39,981 nt of DNA from Candidatus Brevifilum fermentans (GTDB lineage Bacteria; Chloroflexota; Anaerolineae; Anaerolineales; Villigracilaceae). Every line of letters starts with the position of its first letter. Within the stretch, counting starts at the first letter, position 1. This document shows, piece after piece, positions 7,981 to 16,328 of this stretch. The DNA lies in the NCBI GenBank assembly GCA_945877125.1, contig CAMCQT010000035.1, positions 1-39,981 on the forward strand, given 5' to 3'. The notes beneath the pieces were generated by a model. It ran no database searches. It saw nothing but the letters and a program-made list of their open reading frames with translations, and was not told the DNA's origin. Made by a program: the position numbers and the translations under genes.

Positions 7981-9297
7981 CTAACTGATCTTTCTTGCTT
8001 CCATGTAAAACCGTTTTTCCCTCGCCTCGCCCATCGAAAAAGTTTTTCTGGGGAGCGCGCCGTCCAAAATCACCGTCTTGAACAACTCAGATTTGTGCAT
8101 GCCTGCCAGATAAAAGCCCGCATTGCCAGCTTGCAAAGCCAAACGCTCAACCACATCTTCGCCATGCACGTAGTCAATTTTTTCCGCGCCGCCATCTTTC
8201 AGGAAAGCATCGAGGAAAGATTGGATGGTGCCGACTGCCAGATTGGACGACGCGTTCGCGATCTCGATCACACCGAATTTCCTCCCGCCACCCACCAAAC
8301 CGATAGCCTGTTTCTCACCCTCAGCAGAATCTACCCGTTGAGTCATCTCTGCGCCGTTCGCAACCTCTGTGTAGCTGAAGTTTTCGCCGAAGGTCTTCTT
8401 CAACTCGGCGAACAGATCCTTCTTCAAGCCAAACAGCACGCGGTGAATCGGTTCAAACTCCAACCCTTCGTCGTGGACATTTTCAATTTCAACCAGCGCG
8501 TAACGCGAAGGATGATCCATGCCGACCTGGGATTTGTTCTTTTCCCAAATAGCTTTGGCGGTTGCCAGCGAGTGATTGCCGTCGCCCATTGCAAACAGCA
8601 GAACAGGCTCATCCTTGCCAATGCCATATTTCGCCGCGAAGGTTTCAGGCTTGGCGAGTCCGCGTAAGGCCTCGACGACTTGATTCTCAAACTCGGCATT
8701 GACGGCATAGCCAGCCAAATGTCCGCTGTCCAACATCAAATCGAAGTCGTAGAGTTTTTCGAGTTTGGCTTTTGCCGCGCTCAAAGGCTCAATGACTGTG
8801 CGCTGCGGGTCGTCAATCAAAACCAAAATATGCGGCAATTCCATCGCCGCGCCCTGACGAATTTTGATGCGCGGAGGAAGGCGGTCAACAATCGTTCCCT
8901 CAGTCGCGCGGATTAAACTCGACGAACCTTTGTTGTAATCGTAGCGTTCCAAATCAAGGCATAAAATTACACCTTTGCGCGTCTTGCCGCCAACCGTGCG
9001 TTCCACATAAACCAGCCCATCTCGCGGCTGGAGAATATCCTCGTCCATGTATTTTTGCATGGTGGCTTGAATGCTTTGGATGCGTTCTTCTTCGCCTGGT
9101 TTTTCGAGATGCACTTCGGGGAAAGTCAAATTCAAAGTGGACGGCGCATCGCCGACGAGCTTTTCCACATCCTGCCAATATTCTGGCTCGGAGGTGAACT
9201 GGTCGCAGGCGATGACCGCCCATTTGTTTAAGTCTGTGCCGGACTTGGGCAAATACACTTCGGGAATTTGAATGCCGATGTCGGAAATTATTTTCAT
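7981..9297 (-). CDS. DUF1015 family protein, serine-locus associated
   Basis: A 438-residue cytosolic protein of the DUF1015 family, beginning with a conserved Ile/Pro-rich opening and carrying AMGDGNHSLATAKA near residue 265, the most recognisable family motif (a possible nucleotide or phosphate loop; inference). The ATG at 9297 has GAGG upstream. Family members are often encoded with serA and serC, and here the gene follows serA on the same strand, 93 bases away, with a REP-like palindrome between them. That context suggests a role linked to serine or phosphoserine metabolism, but no reaction has been shown that I can cite. Confidence 0.9.
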   Translation of the reverse strand: MKIISDIGIQIPEVYLPKSGTDLNKWAVIACDQFTSEPEYWQDVEKLVGDAPSTLNLTFPEVHLEKPGEEERIQSIQATMQKYMDEDILQPRDGLVYVERTVGGKTRKGVILCLDLERYDYNKGSSSLIRATEGTIVDRLPPRIKIRQGAAMELPHILVLIDDPQRTVIEPLSAAKAKLEKLYDFDLMLDSGHLAGYAVNAEFENQVVEALRGLAKPETFAAKYGIGKDEPVLLFAMGDGNHSLATAKAIWEKNKSQVGMDHPSRYALVEIENVHDEGLEFEPIHRVLFGLKKDLFAELKKTFGENFSYTEVANGAEMTQRVDSAEGEKQAIGLVGGGRKFGVIEIANASSNLAVGTIQSFLDAFLKDGGAEKIDYVHGEDVVERLALQAGNAGFYLAGMHKSELFKTVILDGALPRKTFSMGEAREKRFYMEARKIS

Positions 9298-9313
9298 GGA
9301 TGCCTCATATTTT

Positions 9314-9386
9314 CCCTCATCCCCAACCCTTCCCCCGAAGGGGAAGGGAGTCCCCTCTCCCTTTGGGAGAGGGCTAGGGTGAGGGG
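9314..9386. repeat. REP-like double palindrome (CCCTCATCCCCAACCC type)
   Basis: Outer arms CCCTCATCCCCAACCC and GGGCTAGGGTGAGGGG enclose two smaller hairpins, CTTCCCCCGAAGGGGAAG and CCTCTCCCTTTGGGAGAGG. This kind of GC-rich palindrome occurs between genes in many bacterial genomes. Here it lies between serA and the DUF1015 gene, and in RNA it would form a strong structure that could reduce read-through. Confidence 0.75.
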
Positions 9387-9390
9387 ATTT

Positions 9391-10290
9391 CTATTTCTTC
9401 GCAAACGCGATCAATTTATCAGCAACTTCTGCGCCGACGCGACCCTGGGCTTCCTTGGTGGCTGCGCCGATATGCGGTGAACCAATGACGTTATCCAGTT
9501 TGAGCAGTTTCCAGTCTGTGGGAGGTTCTTCGGCGAAGACATCCAATGCTGCGCCCGCGACCTTGCCGCTGGTGAGCGCCTCATATAAAGCAGATTCATC
9601 CACGATACCGCCGCGCGCGCAGTTGACGATCCGCACGCCATTCTTCATTTTGCCAAATTGCTCCGCGCCGATCATGCCGGTGGATTCTTTGGTCTTGGGC
9701 AAATGCAAGCTGATGTAATCTGCCTGCGCCAGCAATTCATCGAGTGTGACCAATTTGATTCCAGCAATTTCTTTGACGTAGGGATCATACGCGATGACGG
9801 TCATGCCCATCACGTCGGCGCGTTTGGCAACTTCCTTGCCGATGTTGCCCACGCCGACCAAGCCGAGAGTCTTGCCGCCGATCTCGTCGCCGTTGAAACC
9901 TTTCTTGTCCCATTTTTCAGCTTTGACAGAAGCCGTCGCCTGATAAAGCGAGCGCGCCATCATCAGCATGTAGCCAATCGCCAACTCAGCCACAGAAGCG
10001 GAATTTGCCAGCGGGGTATTCATGACCGTGATACCCTTGGACTTGGCATATTCGTGGTCAATGGTGTCGAGTCCTGCACCGCCGCGAACGATGACTTTCA
10101 GGTTGGGACAAACGTCGATCAATGCCTGGCGCACTTTAGTACGCGAGCGGACGACCATGCCGTCGTAGGCAGGTAATACGCTGGGCAACTCTTCAGGGGT
10201 GATGTCGTCACGCACATCCACGGTCAAACCTGCGGCGCGCATCTGCTCGATATATTCCTTCTCGGTCTTGTCGCAAATCAAAATTTTCAT
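9391..10290 (-). CDS. serA: D-3-phosphoglycerate dehydrogenase, short form
   Basis: First step of serine synthesis: 3-phosphoglycerate plus NAD+ to 3-phosphohydroxypyruvate. The 299-residue product has only the catalytic and NAD-binding domains of the D-2-hydroxyacid dehydrogenase fold. Nucleotide loop GVGNIG is at 146-151, catalytic Arg226 in NCARGG, Glu255 in FAEEP and His273 in SPHIG. The C-terminal ACT regulatory domain found in longer SerA proteins is missing, so serine feedback by that route is not expected. The start at 10290 has a strong GGAGGAAT site. It is divergent from serC and upstream of DUF1015, which supports the serine assignment over other hydroxyacid dehydrogenases. Confidence 0.92.
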   Translation of the reverse strand: MKILICDKTEKEYIEQMRAAGLTVDVRDDITPEELPSVLPAYDGMVVRSRTKVRQALIDVCPNLKVIVRGGAGLDTIDHEYAKSKGITVMNTPLANSASVAELAIGYMLMMARSLYQATASVKAEKWDKKGFNGDEIGGKTLGLVGVGNIGKEVAKRADVMGMTVIAYDPYVKEIAGIKLVTLDELLAQADYISLHLPKTKESTGMIGAEQFGKMKNGVRIVNCARGGIVDESALYEALTSGKVAGAALDVFAEEPPTDWKLLKLDNVIGSPHIGAATKEAQGRVGAEVADKLIAFAKK

Positions 10291-10342
10291 GGGGATTCCT
10301 CCAGGGAAAGGGTTTGGAAACTTCGGATTAAAAGCCTAAATC

Positions 10343-10371
10343 ATTCTAACCATCACGATATTCTTTGTCAA
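10343..10371 (-). promoter_or_regulatory. serA promoter
   Basis: On the minus strand TTGACA (10366-10371), a 17-base spacer and TAGAAT (10343-10348). This is a close match to a sigma-70 consensus, about 50 bases upstream of the serA start. Confidence 0.8.
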
Positions 10372-10406
10372 CGACATGAGTCAGGCGGAAAGCATGTCAA
10401 TCGTTC

Positions 10407-10436
10407 TTGTAAATTTGTCAGACAAGACGCTATAAT
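10407..10436 (+). promoter_or_regulatory. serC promoter
   Basis: TTGTAA (10407-10412), an 18-base spacer and TATAAT (10431-10436). About 80 bases of leader precede the serC ATG; I see no riboswitch in it. Confidence 0.65.
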
Positions 10437-10519
10437 GGAAAAAGAATCACATCGAAACAGAATCAACTCAACGGTTAGAGAAATAAACCGCAAACCTTTT
10501 CAAACAGGAGAATCCAAAA

Positions 10520-11611
10520 ATGTCTGAATTCAAACGTGCGTACAATTTCAATCCAGGCCCCGGCGCTTTGCCGCTGGAAGTTTTACAGCAAGCCCAGGCA
10601 GAATTGCTCGACTTCAAAGGCACGGGCATGTCGGTGATGGAAATCAGTCACCGCTCGAAGGAATTTGAAGCCGTGATCCAAACCGCCGAGGCGGATTTGC
10701 GCGAACTGCTCGGCATCCCCGCCAACTACAAGATCATGTTCCTGCAAGGCGGAGCGACCCTGCATTTTGCGATGGTGGCGATGAACCTGCGCCCTGCTGG
10801 TGCTTCTGCCGATTACATTGTCAACGGCGCATGGAGCAAGATCGCGTTGAAGGAAGCCAAGAAATTGGGCACCGCCCGCGCCGCCGCCAATACCGAAGCG
10901 GAAGGGTTCAACAGTGTCCCGACCAATCTAGACCTCGACCCCAAAGCCGCGTATTTGCACATGACCTCCAACGAGACCATCCACGGCGTGGAATATTTCA
11001 GCGAGCCGACCCCGCCTGCGGGCGTGCCGCTCGTTTGCGACACATCATCAGACTTCATCAGCCGACCGGTTGACATTTCAAAATATGCCTTCATTTACGC
11101 TGGCGCACAGAAAAACGCCGGACCCTCTGGCGTGACCGTGGTCATTGCCCGCGACGATATGCTGGAGCGCACCCCCGATAATTTACCAGTGATGCTCGAT
11201 TACAAAACTCTCGCCGCAAGCGGATCACTGCACAACACGCCGCCTTCGTTTGCAATTTACATGGTGGGATTGGTCTTCCAGTGGGCGAAGAGACAGGGCG
11301 GTCTGGCTGCCATCGAAAAGACCAACCGCATCAAAGCGGGTCTGGTCTACGACACCATTGACCAAAGCGGCGGTTTCTATCGCGGACATGCCAAGCCTGC
11401 TGACCGCTCGCTGATGAACATTCCCTTCCGCCTGCCCAGCGAAGAATTGGAAGACGCCTTCGCCAAGGAAGCCAAGAAGAACAACCTGATCGGTCTCAAA
11501 GGACATCGCTCCGTCGGCGGTATGCGCGCTTCGGTTTACAATGCCGTGACCATCGAAGGCGCGACAGCGCTGGTTGATTTCATGAAGGAGTTTCAGAAGA
11601 AGAACGGGTAG
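10520..11611 (+). CDS. serC: Phosphoserine aminotransferase
   Basis: PLP enzyme that transfers an amino group from glutamate to 3-phosphohydroxypyruvate, second step of serine synthesis. The 363-residue product opens with YNFNPGPGALP, has the LQGGATLHFAMVAMN segment near residue 80 that binds the cofactor phosphate, Asp174 in CDTSSDF and the PLP lysine Lys198 in AGAQKNAGPSG. Near the end are the substrate motifs HRSVGGMRASVYNA. CAGGAG precedes the ATG. It is divergent from serA across 229 bases holding both promoters. Confidence 0.96.
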   Translation: MSEFKRAYNFNPGPGALPLEVLQQAQAELLDFKGTGMSVMEISHRSKEFEAVIQTAEADLRELLGIPANYKIMFLQGGATLHFAMVAMNLRPAGASADYIVNGAWSKIALKEAKKLGTARAAANTEAEGFNSVPTNLDLDPKAAYLHMTSNETIHGVEYFSEPTPPAGVPLVCDTSSDFISRPVDISKYAFIYAGAQKNAGPSGVTVVIARDDMLERTPDNLPVMLDYKTLAASGSLHNTPPSFAIYMVGLVFQWAKRQGGLAAIEKTNRIKAGLVYDTIDQSGGFYRGHAKPADRSLMNIPFRLPSEELEDAFAKEAKKNNLIGLKGHRSVGGMRASVYNAVTIEGATALVDFMKEFQKKNG

Positions 11612-11646
11612 GGGCAGTAGTCAGTAATCAGTGGTCAGTAATCAGA

Positions 11647-11685
11647 AGACCTCCGAGTTCCTTTGGGGAATTCGGAGGTCTTTTT
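11647..11685 (+). terminator. serC terminator
   Basis: GACCTCCGA and TCGGAGGTC form the stem, followed by TTTTT. Just upstream, 11616-11645 holds a short direct repeat of the type CAGTAATCAG that appears twice. Confidence 0.85.
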
Positions 11686-11715
11686 AGTTGAAAGAATTAA
11701 TGGGAAGTAAATTCC

Positions 11716-12450
11716 CTAGGTGAGCGATTCGTCCATGGTACGCATCTGCACTTCGATGATGCGTGAATTGGACGATTGGGTACATGCCAGAAGGACGGCG
11801 CTGGCAACATCTTCAGGCTCCAACATGCCTGATTGGGCTACACTTTGTTCAGTGCGGCCTTTGCCTAGTGCAAACTCGGTCTTCACCCCGCCAGGGCAAA
11901 TGACACCAACCTTAATTCCATGCGGACGCAGTTCCTTATCCAGCGCCTGTGCAAAACCTACCTGAGCAAACTTGGTGGCACAGTAAACGGCTTCACCGGC
12001 AAAGCCATAAATACCCGCCATCGAAGAGATCATCAGGATGATTCCCGACCCCTGTTTCATCATCAACGGAACAGCATGACGTGTAAACAAAAAGGTCGAG
12101 CGCACATTCGCATTCATCATTTCGTCGTACTCTGCGGCGCTGGTATCCACAAGGTTTTTATAGTTACCCACACCGACATTATTGATCAAAATATCCAGAC
12201 TGCCGAATGTTTTTACAGCCAGTTCCACACATTGCAGAGCAATCGCCTCGTCAGTTGCATCGCCGACAACGCTGACAGCCTTGCCCCCAGCTTTCTGAAC
12301 AGCAGCTTCCAACTCATCCAGCCGTTCCTGTCGGCGCGCGGTGAGAATCATATTTGCACCTTCATTCGCCAAAGCCAAAGCGCTAGCCCTGCCAATGCCC
12401 GCACTCGCGCCTGTGATCAAAACTGTTTTTCCTGCTAATTTTCCAGCCAT
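11716..12450 (-). CDS. Short-chain dehydrogenase/reductase
   Basis: NAD(P)-dependent oxidoreductase of 244 residues with a single Rossmann fold. The cofactor loop is TGASAGIG at 13-20, the structural NNVG motif is at 90-93, and the catalytic set is Ser142 or Ser143 with Tyr156 and Lys160 in YCATK. The Arg pair at 39-40 after the second strand hints at NADPH preference. It matches the classical SDR family that includes clavaldehyde-type and YdfG-like enzymes; the substrate cannot be told. AAGGAG lies upstream of the ATG. It is convergent with serC. Confidence 0.9.
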   Translation of the reverse strand: MAGKLAGKTVLITGASAGIGRASALALANEGANMILTARRQERLDELEAAVQKAGGKAVSVVGDATDEAIALQCVELAVKTFGSLDILINNVGVGNYKNLVDTSAAEYDEMMNANVRSTFLFTRHAVPLMMKQGSGIILMISSMAGIYGFAGEAVYCATKFAQVGFAQALDKELRPHGIKVGVICPGGVKTEFALGKGRTEQSVAQSGMLEPEDVASAVLLACTQSSNSRIIEVQMRTMDESLT

Positions 12451-12480
12451 GGTGTTTTATTCTCCTTGAATTGTTTGGAT

Positions 12481-12606
12481 GAGTCCACTGCAAAAGCCGA
12501 TTAAACACGAAGGGCACTAAGGAACACCAAGTAAAAGCCTTTCATTTACATTAACCTTTGTGTACTTCGTGTCCTTTGTGTTTGAAGACCTTTTTGCAGT
12601 AGACTC
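12481..12606. repeat. 126-base MITE-like inverted repeat
   Basis: The ends are GAGTCCACTGCAAAA and the complement of GAGTCTACTGCAAAAAGG. The arms continue inward with CACGAAGG-like steps (AAACACGAAGGGCAC against the complement of GTGTCCTTTGTGTTT). The end sequence recurs at 39833-39852 beside an apparent transposase gene, so this could be a non-autonomous derivative of that element. It lies just upstream of the SDR gene. Confidence 0.65.
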
Positions 12607-12697
12607 TTGGATTATTCTTTTAAAACCAAAACATTTTCTGAGCGTAGTATAAACCCAATTTTAGCAACGCATCCTTTACCCTTCACGCGAAGCGTTC
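12607..12697. other. Intergenic stretch with no recognised feature
   Basis: AT-rich sequence between the inverted repeat and the heptamer tract. I see no gene, stem or promoter here that I would defend. Confidence 0.5.
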
Positions 12698-12739
12698 ATC
12701 CCTCATCCTTCATCCCTCATCCTTCATCCTTCATCCTTT
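12698..12739. repeat. Six tandem 7-base units (CATCCCT/CATCCTT)
   Basis: The units alternate between CATCCCT and CATCCTT, then stay CATCCTT. The tract is purine-free apart from one A per unit, and lies about 75 bases upstream of the next promoter. It may vary in copy number by slippage. Confidence 0.8.
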
Positions 12740-12813
12740 CCCTTCTCCTTTCTCCCAATGAAACTGTAATCTAAAACTAATCCTCCCCAAAGGCGGGCGT
12801 CTTCTTTTCTGGT

Positions 12814-12819
12814 TATAAT
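12814..12819 (+). promoter_or_regulatory. -10 box six bases before an ATG (leaderless start)
   Basis: TATAAT is followed by ACCCAA and then the ATG at 12826. No Shine-Dalgarno site exists. Confidence 0.65.
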
Positions 12820-12825
12820 ACCCAA

Positions 12826-13206
12826 ATGGACTTTTTCCTTCCCCAAAACAACCTCGACACCAATCCGCGCGCTACACCCGAAGAGACAAAAATTATCTCG
12901 CTCACCGCCCAGCCTTATCCCGATGGCTACCGTTTGCGCGTCAACATGGAAATTACACCGTTTCAAACCCGCCCGCACATCGAAGTAATTCTCAATGATG
13001 CAGATGGCAACGAAGTCACCTCGACCAATTTTGTCGAACCCATGAGTTGGAAACTCGAATTCACCATGCACATCCGCGGCGAACTCAACAACCCCTACGC
13101 GCTCAGCGCCAGACTATATTATCCAGAGGGACCTGACAACGAGCCGCTTATTTTTTCTTTTGATGTAGAACCGCCTCCCTCTTCCCCCGAAGTTGATCCT
13201 GCATAA
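12826..13206 (+). CDS. Hypothetical protein, 126 residues
   Basis: Not recognised. It is a soluble, acidic protein without signal peptide or membrane segment. Alternating hydrophobic strands (IISLTAQPYPDGYRLRVNMEI, HIEVILNDADG, LEFTMHIRG, YALSARLYY, LIFSFDVEPP) suggest a single beta-sandwich domain, with a Pro-rich tail (PPPSSPEVDP). That it is a real gene is supported by a TATAAT box placed for leaderless transcription and by typical codon use. A repeat element separates it from the following lipoprotein gene. Confidence 0.75.
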   Translation: MDFFLPQNNLDTNPRATPEETKIISLTAQPYPDGYRLRVNMEITPFQTRPHIEVILNDADGNEVTSTNFVEPMSWKLEFTMHIRGELNNPYALSARLYYPEGPDNEPLIFSFDVEPPPSSPEVDPA

Positions 13207-13247
13207 TTGACATTCTCCATGCCTTTGCCTTTTTCTATCCTGCCACA

Positions 13248-13347
13248 CATGTCGTTGCGAGGACGGCGCTCTCCCGTCCGAAGCAATCTCCTAAAAACCT
13301 GGGATTGCTTCGTCGGAAAGAGCAAGTGCCCTCCTCGCAATGACATG
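13248..13347. repeat. 100-base REP/MITE-like element ending in a start codon
   Basis: The ends CATGTCGTTGCGAGG and CCTCGCAATGACATG are inverted, with inner arms GAAGCAATCTC and GGGATTGCTTC. This is the common dispersed repeat that reads GTCATTGCGAGG in many genomes. Its last three bases are the ATG of the next gene. Confidence 0.85.
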
Positions 13348-15162
13348 ATTTTTATCCTCCTCAGCCTGCTGCTCTTTGGCTGCTCAGCACCCGCCGAAGC
13401 CACACTCAGCCCAGGCATCGCATCCACAGCTACCAGCGCACCCTCTGTCATTCGCTACAGCGGCGAAAACAACTTTATCTTCCTCTCCATCGAAGAGAAT
13501 GGATACGCCCATCTCTTCATCCAAAGCGAACATCCGCAAGACCTGCCGCTGACCCGCATCACCAGCGGAAACTGGAACGACATCGCCCCCGCCCTCAGCC
13601 CAGACCGCACCCAACTGGCATTCGCCTCAGACCGCAGCGGATTTTGGGACCTGTACCTGATGAACCTGCAAAGCGGAGATGTGACCCAGATCACCGACTC
13701 ACCCGAATACGACTCAGCCCCATCCTGGTCACCCGATGCGCAATGGCTGGTCTTTGAAACCTACATCAACGACAACCTCGAAGTCTCTGTGGTATCGGTC
13801 AATGACCGCGCACAAGCCATCATCCCAATTACGCAAGACCCCGCATCTGACCACTCACCTGTCTGGGCGCCGGATGGCAGAAACGTGGCTTTCATCTCGA
13901 CCCGTGGCGGCGACAGCGACGTGTGGCTCGCCAACCTGGACCTGACAGGCGAAGACCGCTACCAAAACCTAAGCAACACACCCTTCGCTTCTGAAAATCA
14001 TCCCGTTTGGAATTTTGACGGCTCGCAATTATTATGGGCATCCACCTCGCAGACCGTCGGCTTTAGCGGACTGTACATCTGGAATGCCAATGACCCCGCC
14101 CGCAGCGCACGCTGGATCGGCGACGGAAGTTGGGGCGCATGGAACGAAACCGCCGAAAAGATCATCGCGGTCACCAATAGTGCAAATCAAAATTACATCA
14201 CAGCCTATGACATTGGCGGCAAACTACTGCTCTCGCCCACGCCATTAAACGGGCGCGTACGCGGGCTGACCTGGGGCTTTGCCAATTTGCCAAACCCATT
14301 TCCCAGTTCTTTTGCCCAAGCCTCAGTTGAGTCACCCCCCGCGCTTTGGTCGCCCATCATCACGCCGGGTCCCGAAGTGCCCAATCAACGTTGGTACGTG
14401 GTTCCCATCGCAGATGTGCAGGCGCCCTATCCAGAATTGCACGATCTGGTGGATGAATCTTTCAACGCCCTGCGCGACCGTGTCATCGTCGAAACCGGCT
14501 GGGATGCGCTCGCCAGCCTTGAAAATGCCTTTATTCCGCTCACAACCAACCTCGACCCCGGTCTCGAAGAAGACTGGCTGTACACGGGGCGCGCCTTCGC
14601 CATCAACTCGCTCATGGCTGATACCGGCTGGATGGTGACCCTGCGCGAAGACGTGGGCGCGCAGACGTATTGGCGCGTATATATCCGCACCATTATTCAA
14701 GATGGTTCGCTCGGCGAGCCGATCCACAACGCGCCGTGGAACTTGAGCGCGCGCTATGAGCTGGATCCGCGGACGTATGAGCAGGGCGGAAAATACGCGG
14801 CGGTGCCGTCAGGCTACTGGCTGGATGTGACCGCGCTATCCGCAGTCTACAATTGGGAACGCCTGCCTGCGCTGCCTAACTGGCGCACCTATTATCGCGG
14901 AGCGCGTTTCAGCGAATTTGCATTAACCGGCGGCATGGATTGGTACTCTGCGATGCGTGAGTTATATCCGCTTGAGGCGCTGATCACCCCCACCCGTGTC
15001 TTGCCGCCTTCGCTCACCCCAACCCGCACATTCACCCCCACCTCCACGCCGGGTCCCACGCGCACACCGCGCCCAACCGCCACACCAACCCTGTCGCCTA
15101 CGCCAGTGCCGCCAACCAATACCCCCACGCTGTCACCCACTCCGCCGACTATTATTCCGTAA
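13345..15162 (+). CDS. PD40 beta-propeller lipoprotein with Thr/Pro-rich tail
   Basis: Surface lipoprotein of 605 residues. The signal sequence MIFILLSLLLFGC ends in a lipobox with Cys13. Residues about 60-300 hold at least four TolB-like PD40 repeats (APALSPDRTQLAFASDRSG, APSWSPDAQWLVFE, SPVWAPDGRNVAFIS, HPVWNFDGSQLLWAS), which form a beta-propeller. A second domain of unknown fold follows (about 350-545) and the last 55 residues are a Thr/Pro linker of the TPTRTPRPT kind. The open frame extends 46 codons upstream, but that part is the repeat element, and only the ATG at 13345 starts a lipoprotein signal. No Shine-Dalgarno site is visible. Function is likely extracellular binding; no enzyme motif is seen. 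Confidence 0.88.
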   Translation: MIFILLSLLLFGCSAPAEATLSPGIASTATSAPSVIRYSGENNFIFLSIEENGYAHLFIQSEHPQDLPLTRITSGNWNDIAPALSPDRTQLAFASDRSGFWDLYLMNLQSGDVTQITDSPEYDSAPSWSPDAQWLVFETYINDNLEVSVVSVNDRAQAIIPITQDPASDHSPVWAPDGRNVAFISTRGGDSDVWLANLDLTGEDRYQNLSNTPFASENHPVWNFDGSQLLWASTSQTVGFSGLYIWNANDPARSARWIGDGSWGAWNETAEKIIAVTNSANQNYITAYDIGGKLLLSPTPLNGRVRGLTWGFANLPNPFPSSFAQASVESPPALWSPIITPGPEVPNQRWYVVPIADVQAPYPELHDLVDESFNALRDRVIVETGWDALASLENAFIPLTTNLDPGLEEDWLYTGRAFAINSLMADTGWMVTLREDVGAQTYWRVYIRTIIQDGSLGEPIHNAPWNLSARYELDPRTYEQGGKYAAVPSGYWLDVTALSAVYNWERLPALPNWRTYYRGARFSEFALTGGMDWYSAMRELYPLEALITPTRVLPPSLTPTRTFTPTSTPGPTRTPRPTATPTLSPTPVPPTNTPTLSPTPPTIIP

Positions 15163-15186
15163 CCCTATTTTTATATCCGACGCTAA

Positions 15187-16260
15187 ATGAAATTCAAAAC
15201 CCCGCTTATCAGTATTTTATTTCTACTCATCCTCTCTGCCTGCGTTCAGGAAATAGGTGGAGCCAACCCAACGCCAGTAGTGCTTGAAGTAAAAGACCAA
15301 TCCCAAGTCTACGCGGAGCGCGAAGTTGGCATCACGCCTTCGCCGGCTCCATTTCAATTCAGTCTTCCCACGCCGGGCGCAGAACCCATCTCGGCCTGGC
15401 GTCCTCCGCTGTATCCCATTCCATGGGCTATGTCTACTTATGACCATTTTTATTTTGCGCGTCCCATCGCCGCAGATCAGATCAACTGGCCAATTGCAGA
15501 TTATCGCTATGGCGGGATATTTTTCAAGAACGTGGTGCATACCGGTGTGGATATTGACGCGGAAGACGGCGCCCCGATCATGGCTGCCAGTCCTGGGACA
15601 GTGGTCTGGGCTGGTTGGGGATTGTTCACCGAAACCCCCGGCAACGAGAAGGATCCATACGGACTGGCGGTTGTGATCCGCCACGACTTTGGGTACAACA
15701 ACCAGAAACTTTACACGGTCTATGCCCACATGAGTAAAATTATCGGCGTTGTGGGTCAGCATGTTGAAACAGGTGATTTGATCGGTCTGGTCGGTGCAAC
15801 GGGCGCAACCACAGGTCCGCATGTGCATTTTGAAGTACGCCTGTCCTCCAACTCATTCCACCACACCCTCAACCCCGAATTATGGATCGCGCCGCCACAA
15901 GGCTGGGGCGTGCTGGTTGGACGTTTGATGGATACAAAAGGGGATCCCATCTCGCACATGGAAGTACGCTTAATCCCTGAGGAATTCAAAAAGATTTATG
16001 TTGTAAAAACCTATGGAAGCGGTGGCGCCATTAATCCCGACCCGTATTACAACGAGAACCTCGTGCTTGGCGACCTGCCCGCTGGAATTTACAAGGTCAG
16101 CATTTCATTCGACAAAAAAGAAAAACAAACCTGGGTCGAGATATTCCCCGGGCAGGTGACTTACTTTACTTTTAAAGGTGATAACGGCTTTGGCAGCGAA
16201 CGCCCACCCGCGCCGACACTTGAGTTTTTACCTGAACTACCATCGACACCTACGCCCTGA
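15187..16260 (+). CDS. M23 family metallopeptidase lipoprotein
   Basis: Lipoprotein of 357 residues with lipobox LILSAC (Cys19). The M23 domain carries His118 and Asp122 (HTGVDID), a variable loop containing a Glu/Asn-rich stretch, and HVHFE with His212 and His214, so the zinc site is intact. After it, residues about 240-335 form a carboxypeptidase-regulatory-like beta domain (VLVGRLMDTKGDPISHMEVRL through LPAGIYKVSISF). Its gene follows the PD40 lipoprotein by 24 bases and the two are probably cotranscribed, suggesting a shared envelope function. Confidence 0.92.
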   Translation: MKFKTPLISILFLLILSACVQEIGGANPTPVVLEVKDQSQVYAEREVGITPSPAPFQFSLPTPGAEPISAWRPPLYPIPWAMSTYDHFYFARPIAADQINWPIADYRYGGIFFKNVVHTGVDIDAEDGAPIMAASPGTVVWAGWGLFTETPGNEKDPYGLAVVIRHDFGYNNQKLYTVYAHMSKIIGVVGQHVETGDLIGLVGATGATTGPHVHFEVRLSSNSFHHTLNPELWIAPPQGWGVLVGRLMDTKGDPISHMEVRLIPEEFKKIYVVKTYGSGGAINPDPYYNENLVLGDLPAGIYKVSISFDKKEKQTWVEIFPGQVTYFTFKGDNGFGSERPPAPTLEFLPELPSTPTP

Positions 16261-16273
16261 AATTTTTAACACA

Positions 16274-16310
16274 AAAAGGCTTGCAAGGAAAATTCCTTAC
16301 AAGCCTTTTA
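16274..16310. terminator. Bidirectional terminator between the M23 lipoprotein gene and pckG
   Basis: AAAGGCTTGCAAGGAA and TTCCTTACAAGCCTTTT form a stem with one mismatched pair, flanked by A and T runs. It serves both convergent genes. Confidence 0.85.
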
Positions 16311-16328
16311 TATTTCCTCAGAAAATAT

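Noticed and set aside
13207-13344. Upstream extension of the PD40 lipoprotein frame
   Set aside because: The sequence is a dispersed repeat. The first start that gives a lipoprotein signal is the ATG at 13345.
14892-15140. Minus-strand frame rich in Gly and Val
   Set aside because: It is the complement of the Thr/Pro-rich tail of the PD40 lipoprotein. Repetitive codons on one strand leave an open frame on the other.
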